Source: Allodiplogaster sudhausi
Lineage: Eukaryota; Nematoda; Chromadorea; Rhabditida; Diplogasteridae
Assembly (NCBI GenBank): GCA_945643635.1
Contig: CALZFC010000096.1
Span: 124,001-188,000 of the forward strand
Length of the DNA: 64,000 bases
Direction: 5' to 3'
The position numbers and the translations under genes are program-made. The notes below the pieces were generated by a model. The model was given only the letters and a program-made list of their open reading frames with translations, was not told the DNA's origin and did no database searches. Each line of letters begins with the position of its first letter. Position 1 is the first letter of the stretch. Positions 1-5,753 of the stretch are shown one piece after another.

Positions 1-42
1 TCGCTTTACAAGAGCGACGCTCTGCCCCTAAGCTAAGGTGGC
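1..42 (-). tRNA. tRNA-Thr(UGU), cut by the window edge
   Basis: This is the 5' 42 nt of a UGU gene, from the acceptor strand GCCACCT to the anticodon loop, where the window begins. Its 5' flank is a spacer B lacking five bases (GGGAA on the + strand) between the gene and the inverted repeat, so the promoter-proximal spacing is shorter than in other copies. Confidence 0.93.
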
Positions 43-112
43 TACGACTCATGCAGGTCTGCATAATATTTGTCCATCTATAGTGATCATCAGAAACGGA
101 AATCAAAAAATT
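43..112. other. Rare spacer variants (list)
   Basis: Most spacers fit a few classes. Rare forms seen once or twice: loss of GGGAA at 43-52; loss of CGAGGGAA near 6052; ATATTTCCATC near 2601; ACTAAACTTTTT near 5760; ACTAACTTTTT near 6496; TTCGAATTTCTG near 9629; CCGGTGTCTTAAGC near 4663; GATCAAAAACG near 14705; AAGAAAAATTC near 14841; GCGTTCAGAAGAAACGG near 43418; AAGGGAAATC near 39431; AGCACCCTTTCC near 47983. They are useful as markers for mapping long reads across the array. Confidence 0.7.
105..110 (-). terminator. Oligo-T (T6) terminator of the CGU reference gene
   Basis: On the minus strand discriminator A113 is followed by AA and then TTTTTT. Among copies with this flank the run varies from T5 to about T9 (for example before the genes at 707 and 6712), and I saw none shorter than five. 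Confidence 0.75.
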
Positions 113-123
113 TGCCACCTGCA

Positions 124-134
124 GGAATCGAACC
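124..134 (-). promoter_or_regulatory. B box of the CGU reference gene
   Basis: GGTTCGATTCC on the minus strand, the same as in the UGU gene. Confidence 0.75.
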
Positions 135-166
135 TGCGACCTTCGCTTTACGAGAGCGACGCTCTG

Positions 167-177
167 CCCCTGAGCCA
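167..177 (-). promoter_or_regulatory. A box of the CGU reference gene
   Basis: The minus strand reads TGGCTCAGGGG at gene positions 8-18, matching TRGCNNAGNNG. It differs from the UGU A box at positions 9 and 13. Truncated copies lose the left end of this box. Confidence 0.7.
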
Positions 178-184
178 AGGAGGC

Positions 185-263
185 ATGCAGACTATGCTTT
201 TTCGAAATTTCTGAATAGCATCCTTTTCCGATGTCATAAGCAAAAATTCAGATCTAAAACGAT
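185..263 (-). repeat. Spacer A, reference copy (5' of CGU, 3' of UGU)
   Basis: This 79-bp spacer repeats throughout the array. Read on the minus strand from the UGU 3' end it holds ATCG, a T4 run, a second T5 run (242-246), a middle segment, an AT-rich stretch with a TTCGAA palindrome (201-206), and TCTGCAT abutting the CGU gene. Frequent variants: ACTAAGC instead of ACTATGC on the + strand next to the CGU gene (creating AAGCTT), a shortened TATGTTTTCG form, and loss of one T in CCTTTTCCG. In the right-hand flank of chimeric genes at 40482, 43592 and 46401 the CGA before the gene is lost, but a T4 run is kept. Confidence 0.93.
256..259 (-). terminator. Oligo-T (T4) terminator of the UGU reference gene
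   Basis: On the minus strand the discriminator A is followed by ATCG and then TTTT. Four T residues are the usual minimum for pol III termination. A T5 run at 242-246 would act as backup. No stem-loop of a bacterial intrinsic terminator precedes either run. Confidence 0.7.
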
Positions 264-274
264 TGCCACCTGCA

Positions 275-285
275 GGAATCGAACC
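275..285 (-). promoter_or_regulatory. B box of the UGU reference gene
   Basis: The minus strand reads GGTTCGATTCC, an exact match to the B-box consensus GGTTCGANTCC. It lies in the T-arm and is identical in every copy I read, including the truncated ones. Confidence 0.75.
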
Positions 286-317
286 TGCGACCTTCGCTTT
301 ACAAGAGCGACGCTCTG

Positions 318-328
318 CCCCTAAGCTA
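318..328 (-). promoter_or_regulatory. A box of the UGU reference gene
   Basis: The minus strand reads TAGCTTAGGGG at gene positions 8-18. It fits the eukaryotic internal promoter consensus TRGCNNAGNNG, bound by TFIIIC. It overlaps the conserved D-arm, so by itself it does not prove pol III transcription. Confidence 0.7.
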
Positions 329-348
329 AGGTGGCTACGAGGGAACTC

Positions 349-362
349 ATGCAGGTCTGCAT
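349..362. promoter_or_regulatory. Inverted repeat ATGCAG-GT-CTGCAT upstream of the UGU gene
   Basis: A perfect 6-bp inverted repeat with a 2-bp centre lies 14-27 bp upstream of the UGU gene. It is present in essentially every spacer B. The matching place in spacer A (185-197) has a related but imperfect ATGCAGACTATGC directly abutting the CGU gene. It could be a protein-binding site or a cruciform-prone element. Its function is unknown. Confidence 0.55.
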
Positions 363-369
363 AATATTT
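361..369 (-). promoter_or_regulatory. TATA-like element about 30 bp upstream of the UGU gene
   Basis: The minus strand reads AAATATTAT at about -34 to -26 from the UGU gene start, overlapping the far edge of the inverted repeat by two bases. In plants, fission yeast and some other eukaryotes a TATA-like box near -30 contributes to TFIIIB placement at tRNA genes. It is conserved in every spacer B. The CGU gene has a less TATA-like AT-rich stretch at 198-210. Confidence 0.45.
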
Positions 370-706
370 GCAGATCTATAGTGATCATCAGAAACGGAAA
401 TCAAAAAATTTGCCACCTGCAGGAATCGAACCTGCGACCTTCGCTTTACGAGAGCGACGCTCTGCCCCTGAGCCAAGGAGGCATGCAGACTATGCTTTTT
501 CGAAATTTCTGAATAGCATCCTTTTCCGATGTCATAAGCAAAAATTCAGATCTAAAACGATTGCCACCTGCAGGAATCGAACCTGCGACCTTCGCTTTAC
601 AAGAGCGACGCTCTGCCCCTAAGCTAAGGTGGCTACGAGGGAACTCATGCAGGTCTGCATAATATTTGTCCATCTATAGTGTACATCAGAAACGGAAAAA
701 AAAATT

Positions 707-778
707 TGCCACCTGCAGGAATCGAACCTGCGACCTTCGCTTTACGAGAGCGACGCTCTGCCCCTGAGCTAAGGTGGC
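707..778 (-). tRNA. Chimeric tRNA-Thr(CGU) with the UGU-type acceptor
   Basis: The anticodon is CGU, but the gene has A at position 4 and C at position 13 and is flanked by spacer B on both sides. It is therefore the only copy I noticed with both a fully paired acceptor (A4-T69) and a Watson-Crick C13-G22 pair. A T9 run follows its 3' end. The body is explained by exchange inside the gene between the two parental types. Confidence 0.9.
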
Positions 779-853
779 TACGAGGGAACTCATGCAGGTC
801 TGCATAATATTTGTCCATCTATAGTGATCATCAGAAACGGAAATCAAAAAATT

Positions 854-1822
854 TGCCACCTGCAGGAATCGAACCTGCGACCTTCGCTTTACGAGAGCGA
901 CGCTCTGCCCCTGAGCCAAGGAGGCATGCAGACTATGCTTTTTCGAAATTTCTGAATAGCATCCTTTTCCGATGTCATAAGCAAAAATTCAGATCTAAAA
1001 CGATTGCCACCTGCAGGAATCGAACCTGCGACCTTCGCTTTACAAGAGCGACGCTCTGCCCCTGAGCCAAGGAGGCATGCAGACTATGCTTTTTCGAAAT
1101 TTCTGAATAGCATCCTTTTCCGATGTCATAAGCAAAAATTCAGATCTAAAACGATTGCCACCTGCAGGAATCGAACCTGCGACCTTCGCTTTACAAGAGC
1201 GACGCTCTGCCCCTAAGCTAAGGTGGCTACGAGGGAACTCATGCAGGTCTGCATAATATTTGCAGATCTATAGTGATCATCAGAAACGGAATCAAAAAAT
1301 TTGCCACCTGCAGGAATCGAACCTGCGACCTTCGCTTTACGAGAGCGACGCTCTGCCCCTGAGCCAAGGAGGCATGCAGACTATGCTTTTTCGAAATTTC
1401 TGAATAGCATCCTTTTCCGATGTCATAAGCAAAAATTCAGATCTAAAACGATTGCCACCTGCAGGAATCGAACCTGCGACCTTCGCTTTACAAGAGCGAC
1501 GCTCTGCCCCTAAGCTAAGGTGGCTACGAGGGAACTCATGCAGGTCTGCATAATATTTGCAGATCTATAGTGATCATCAGAAACGGAAATCAAAAAATTT
1601 GCCACCTGCAGGAATCGAACCTGCGACCTTCGCTTTACGAGAGCGACGCTCTGCCCCTGAGCCAAGGAGGCATGCAGACTATGCTTTTTCGAAATTTCTG
1701 AATAGCATCCTTTTCCGATGTCATAAGCAAAAATTCAGATCTAAAACGATTGCCACCTGCAGGAATCGAACCTGCGACCTTCGCTTTACAAGAGCGACGC
1801 TCTGCCCCTAAGCTAAGGTGGC
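854..1822. repeat. Higher-order block 2a (copy at 12809-13777)
   Basis: Gene starts 854, 1005, 1156, 1302, 1453, 1600 and 1751 recur at exactly +11,955 bp, with the same order CGU, chimeric UGU, UGU, CGU, UGU, CGU, UGU and the same shortened CGGAATC spacer before the fourth gene. Confidence 0.85.
1005..1076 (-). tRNA. Chimeric tRNA-Thr(UGU) with the CGU-type 5' end
   Basis: The anticodon is UGU, but positions 4, 9 and 13 and the 5' flank are those of the CGU gene. It carries the T4-T69 mismatch and has spacer A on both sides. The same arrangement recurs at 7756, 9540, 12960, 15458, 37965, 40482, 40926, 43592, 44036, 46401, 46845 and 48029. Confidence 0.92.
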
Positions 1823-2345
1823 TACGAGGGAACTCATGCAGGTCTGCATAATATTTGTCCATCTATAGTGATCATCAGAAACGGAAATCAAAAAATTTGC
1901 CACCTGCAGGAATCGAACCTGCGACCTTCGCTTTACGAGAGCGACGCTCTGCCCCTGAGCCAAGGAGGCATGCAGACTATGCTTTTTCGAAATTTCTGAA
2001 TAGCATCCTTTTCCGATGTCATAAGCAAAAATTCAGATCTAAAACGATTGCCACCTGCAGGAATCGAACCTGCGACCTTCGCTTTACAAGAGCGACGCTC
2101 TGCCCCTAAGCTAAGGTGGCTACGAGGGAACTCATGCAGGTCTGCATAATATTTGTCCATCTGTAGCGTACTTCAGAAACGGAATCAAAAAATTTGCCAC
2201 CTGCAGGAATCGAACCTGCGACCTTCGCTTTACGAGAGCGACGCTCTGCCCCTGAGCCAAGGAGGCATGCAGACTATGCTTTTTCGAAATTTCTGAATAG
2301 CATCCTTTTCCGATGTCATAAGCAAAAATTCAGATCTAAAACGAT

Positions 2346-2417
2346 TGCCACCTGCAGGAATCGAACCTGCGACCTTCGCTTTACGAGAGCGACGCTCTGC
2401 CCCTGAGCCAAGGAGGC
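2346..2417 (-). tRNA. tRNA-Thr(CGU) in a UGU slot (spacer A on both sides)
   Basis: The gene body is a normal CGU type, but its 3' flank is spacer A with the T4 terminator normally used by UGU genes. It follows another CGU gene (2195), making a CGU-CGU-UGU triplet. Similar copies: 2939, 11323, 11772, 12367, 14866, 22988, 25217, 27691, 29330, 33218, 48473, 60081, 60232, 61423. Confidence 0.9.
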
Positions 2418-2787
2418 ATGCAGACTAAGCTTTTTCGAAATTTCTGAATAGCATCCTTTTCCGATGTCATAAGCAAAAATTCAGATCTAAAACGATTGCC
2501 ACCTGCAGGAATCGAACCTGCGACCTTCGCTTTACAAGAGCGACGCTCTGCCCCTAAGCTAAGGTGGCTACGAGGGAACTCATGCAGGTCTGCATAATAT
2601 TTCCATCTATAGCGTACATCAGAAACGGGAATCAAAAAATTTGCCACCTGCAGGAATCGAACCTGCGACCTTCGCTTTACGAGAGCGACGCTCTGCCCCT
2701 AAGCTAAGGTGGCTACGAGGGAACTCATGCAGGTCTGCATAATATTTGTCCATCTTAGCGTACATCAGAAACGGAAATCAAAAAATT

Positions 2788-2859
2788 TGCCACCTGCAGG
2801 AATCGAACCTGCGACCTTCGCTTTACAAGAGCGACGCTCTGCCCCTGAGCTAAGGAGGC
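2788..2859 (-). tRNA. tRNA-Thr(UGU) with spacer B 3' flank and spacer A 5' flank
   Basis: A UGU anticodon sits exactly in a CGU slot. Position 4 is T, position 9 is A and position 13 is C, a third haplotype between the two parents. The same slot change is seen at 59930, with a different haplotype. Confidence 0.88.
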
Positions 2860-3534
2860 ATGCAGACTATGCTTTTTCGAAATTTCTGAATAGCATCCTT
2901 TTCCGATGTCATAAGCAAAAATTCAGATCTAAAACGATTGCCACCTGCAGGAATCGAACCTGCGACCTTCGCTTTACGAGAGCGACGCTCTGCCCCTGAG
3001 CCAAGGAGGCATGCAGACTATGCTTTTTCGAAATTTCTGAATAGCATCCTTTTCCGATGTCATAAGCAAAAATTCAGATCTAAAACGATTGCCACCTGCA
3101 GGAATCGAACCTGCGACCTTCGCTTTACAAGAGCGACGCTCTGCCCCTAAGCTAAGGTGGCTACGAGGGAACTCATGCAGGTCTGCATAATATTTGCAGA
3201 TCTATAGTGATCATCAGAAACGGAAATCAAAAAATTTGCCACCTGCAGGAATCGAACCTGCGACCTTCGCTTTACGAGAGCGACGCTCTGCCCCTGAGCC
3301 AAGGAGGCATGCAGACTATGCTTTTTCGAAATTTCTGAATAGCATCCTTTTCCGATGTCATAAGCAAAAATTCAGATCTAAAACGATTGCCACCTGCAGG
3401 AATCGAACCTGCGACCTTCGCTTTACAAGAGCGACGCTCTGCCCCTAAGCTAAGGTGGCTACGAGGGAACTCATGCAGGTCTGCATAATATTTGCAGATC
3501 TATAGTGATCATCAGAAACGGAAATCAAAAAATT

Positions 3535-4769
3535 TGCCACCTGCAGGAATCGAACCTGCGACCTTCGCTTTACGAGAGCGACGCTCTGCCCCTGAGCCAA
3601 GGAGGCATGCAGACTATGCTTTTTCGAAATTTCTGAATAGCATCCTTTTCCGATGTCATAAGCAAAAATTCAGATCTAAAACGATTGCCACCTGCAGGAA
3701 TCGAACCTGCGACCTTCGCTTTACAAGAGCGACGCTCTGCCCCTAAGCTAAGGTGGCTACGAGGGAACTCATGCAGGTCTGCATAATATTTGTCCATCTA
3801 TAGTGTACATCAGAAACGGAATCAAAAAATTTGCCACCTGCAGGAATCGAACCTGCGACCTTCGCTTTACGAGAGCGACGCTCTGCCCCTGAGCCAAGGA
3901 GGCATGCAGACTATGCTTTTTCGAAATTTCTGAATAGCATCCTTTTCCGATGTCATAAGCAAAAATTCAGATCTAAAACGATTGCCACCTGCAGGAATCG
4001 AACCTGCGACCTTCGCTTTACAAGAGCGACGCTCTGCCCCTAAGCTAAGGTGGCTACGAGGGAACTCATGCAGGTCTGCATAATATTTGTCCATCTATAG
4101 TGATCATCAGAAACGGAAATCAAAAAATTTGCCACCTGCAGGAATCGAACCTGCGACCTTCGCTTTACGAGAGCGACGCTCTGCCCCTGAGCCAAGGAGG
4201 CATGCAGACTATGCTTTTTCGAAATTTCTGAATAGCATCCTTTTCCGATGTCATAAGCAAAAATTCAGATCTAAAACGATTGCCACCTGCAGGAATCGAA
4301 CCTGCGACCTTCGCTTTACAAGAGCGACGCTCTGCCCCTAAGCTAAGGTGGCTACGAGGGAACTCATGCAGGTCTGCATAATATTTGTCCATCTATAGTG
4401 ATCATCAGAAACGGAAATCAAAAAATTTGCCACCTGCAGGAATCGAACCTGCGACCTTCGCTTTACGAGAGCGACGCTCTGCCCCTGAGCCAAGGAGGCA
4501 TGCAGACTATGCTTTTTCGAAATTTCTGAATAGCATCCTTTTCCGATGTCATAAGCAAAAATTCAGATCTAAAACGATTGCCACCTGCAGGAATCGAACC
4601 TGCGACCTTCGCTTTACAAGAGCGACGCTCTGCCCCTAAGGTTTCTGAATAGCATCCTTTTCCGGTGTCTTAAGCAAAAATTCAGATCTAAAACGATTGC
4701 CACCTGCAGGAATCGAACCTGCGACCTTCGCTTTACAAGAGCGACGCTCTGCCCCTAAGCTAAGGTGGC
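3535..4769. repeat. Higher-order block 1a (copy at 13555-14788)
   Basis: Nine consecutive gene starts (3535, 3686, 3832, 3983, 4130, 4281, 4428, 4579, 4698) recur at exactly +10,020 bp, including the truncated gene with the same junction. The two copies differ by small changes, for example at the spacers around 4660 and 14708. Confidence 0.85.
4579..4640 (-). pseudogene. Truncated tRNA-Thr(UGU), lacks positions 1-10
   Basis: The gene keeps positions 11-72 and then joins spacer A at GTTTCTGAATAG. The 5' acceptor strand and half the A box are gone, so no acceptor stem can form. The next spacer also has base changes (CCGGTGTCTTAAGC). The same junction occurs at 14599. Confidence 0.9.
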
Positions 4770-4844
4770 TACGAGGGAACTCATGCAGGTCTGCATAATA
4801 TTTGCAGATCTATAGTGATCATCAGAAACGGAAATCAAAAAATT

Positions 4845-4916
4845 TGCCACCTGCAGGAATCGAACCTGCGACCTTCGCTTTACAAGAGCGACGCTCTGCC
4901 CCTAAGCTAAGGTGGC
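4845..4916 (-). tRNA. tRNA-Thr(UGU) as a single-gene monomer between two spacer B copies
   Basis: This is a normal UGU body whose 3' flank is spacer B, giving a 147-bp monomer unit without a CGU gene. I count 31 such copies, 22 of them between 31.1 and 52.4 kb. Confidence 0.9.
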
Positions 4917-5288
4917 TACGAGGGAACTCATGCAGGTCTGCATAATATTTGCAGATCTATAGTGATCATCAGAAACGGAAATCAAAAAATTTGCCACCTG
5001 CAGGAATCGAACCTGCGACCTTCGCTTTACGAGAGCGACGCTCTGCCCCTGAGCCAAGGAGGCATGCAGACTATGCTTTTTCGAAATTTCTGAATAGCAT
5101 CCTTTTCCGATGTCATAAGCAAAAATTCAGATCTAAAACGATTGCCACCTGCAGGAATCGAACCTGCGACCTTCGCTTTACAAGAGCGACGCTCTGCCCC
5201 TAAGCTAAGGTGGCTACGAGGGAACTCATGCAGGTCTGCATAATATTTGTCCATCTGTAGCGTACTTCAGAAACGGAAATCAAAAAAT

Positions 5289-5349
5289 TGCCACCTGCAG
5301 GAATCGAACCTGCGACCTTCGCTTTACGAGAGCGACGCTCTGCCCCTGA
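5289..5349 (-). pseudogene. Truncated tRNA-Thr(CGU) fused to the spacer B core
   Basis: Positions 12-72 are kept. The sequence then jumps into the TAGCGTAC core of spacer B, deleting the 5' end of the gene together with the inverted repeat and TATA-like region. A related junction is seen at 27448. Confidence 0.9.
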
Positions 5350-5681
5350 TAGCGTACTCAGAAACGGGAATCAAAAAATTGCCACCTGCAGGAATCGAAC
5401 CTGCGACCTTCGCTTTACGAGAGCGACGCTCTGCCCCTGAGCTAAGGAGGCATGCAGACTATGCTTTTTCGAAATTTCTGAATAGCATCCTTTTCCGATG
5501 TCATAAGCAAAAATTCAGATCTAAAACGATTGCCACCTGCAGGAATCGAACCTGCGACCTTCGCTTTACAAGAGCGACGCTCTGCCCCTGAGCTAAGGAG
5601 GCATGCAGACTATGCTTTTTCGAAATTTCTGAATAGCATCCTTTTCCGATGTCATAAGCAAAAATTCAGATCTAAAACGAT

Positions 5682-5753
5682 TGCCACCTGCAGGAATCGA
5701 ACCTGCGACCTTCGCTTTACAAGAGCGACGCTCTGCCCCTAAGCTAAGGAGGC
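5682..5753 (-). tRNA. tRNA-Thr(UGU) with T4 and T13 haplotype
   Basis: This copy combines the acceptor mismatch T4-T69 of the CGU type with the T13-G22 wobble of the UGU type, the weakest predicted fold among the full-length haplotypes. It has spacer A on both sides, with an unusual ACTAAACTTTTT upstream. Confidence 0.85.

Larger units (their letters stand above)
113..184 (-). tRNA. tRNA-Thr(CGU), reference copy
   Basis: The minus strand folds as a 72-nt cloverleaf: acceptor GCCTCCT with AGGTGGC, D stem GCTC/GAGC with loop AGGGGCA, anticodon stem TCGCT/AGCGA with loop CTCGTAA, variable loop AGGTC, T stem GCAGG/CCTGC with loop TTCGATT, and discriminator A73. The anticodon CGU reads ACG. G1-C72, C2-G71, G35, U36 and A73 agree with known threonyl-tRNA identity elements, and A37 suits the t6A modification used by ANN-reading tRNAs. 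There is one defect: position 4 (T) faces position 69 (T) in the acceptor stem. No intron and no CCA are encoded. The canonical CGU gene has spacer A on its 5' side and spacer B on its 3' side. Confidence 0.97.
264..335 (-). tRNA. tRNA-Thr(UGU), reference copy
   Basis: This has the same 72-nt cloverleaf as the CGU gene except at four places. Position 34 is T, giving anticodon UGU. Position 4 is A, so A4-T69 pairs and the acceptor is fully matched. Position 9 is A. Position 13 is T, so the last D-stem pair is a T13-G22 wobble. It reads ACA and, by wobble, ACG. Discriminator A73 is followed by ATCG and then TTTT, with no CCA. The canonical UGU gene has spacer B on its 5' side and spacer A on its 3' side. 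Confidence 0.97.
336..410 (-). repeat. Spacer B, reference copy (5' of UGU, 3' of CGU)
   Basis: This spacer of about 75 bp contains, going away from the UGU gene on the + strand, TACGAGGGAACTC, the inverted repeat ATGCAGGTCTGCAT, an AT-rich AATATTT, a variable core, CAGAAACGG and an A-run that is the CGU terminator on the minus strand. Three main forms of the core start are seen after AATATTTG: TCCATC, CAGATC (as here) and CCCATC. The next 10-15 bases are the most variable sequence in the array. Confidence 0.93.

Noticed and set aside
124..134. B box and A box as proof of pol III transcription
   Set aside because: Both boxes coincide with structurally conserved T and D arms found in all domains of life, so they support but cannot prove pol III use.
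70..324. An 84-residue open reading frame repeated dozens of times on the + strand, and 75-116-residue frames on the minus strand
   Set aside because: They are translations of the tRNA genes and spacers in antisense or sense, the sequence is explained base by base by the cloverleaf, and the frames change or break wherever spacer indels occur. No ribosome binding context or protein domain is seen.
264..335. Introns in the tRNA genes
   Set aside because: The anticodon loop is exactly seven bases in every copy read, so no intron is present.
349..362. The inverted repeat as a transposon end or recombination site
   Set aside because: It is a short single palindrome within each spacer, with no transposase, no paired terminal repeats and no target duplications. 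A regulatory or incidental role is more likely.
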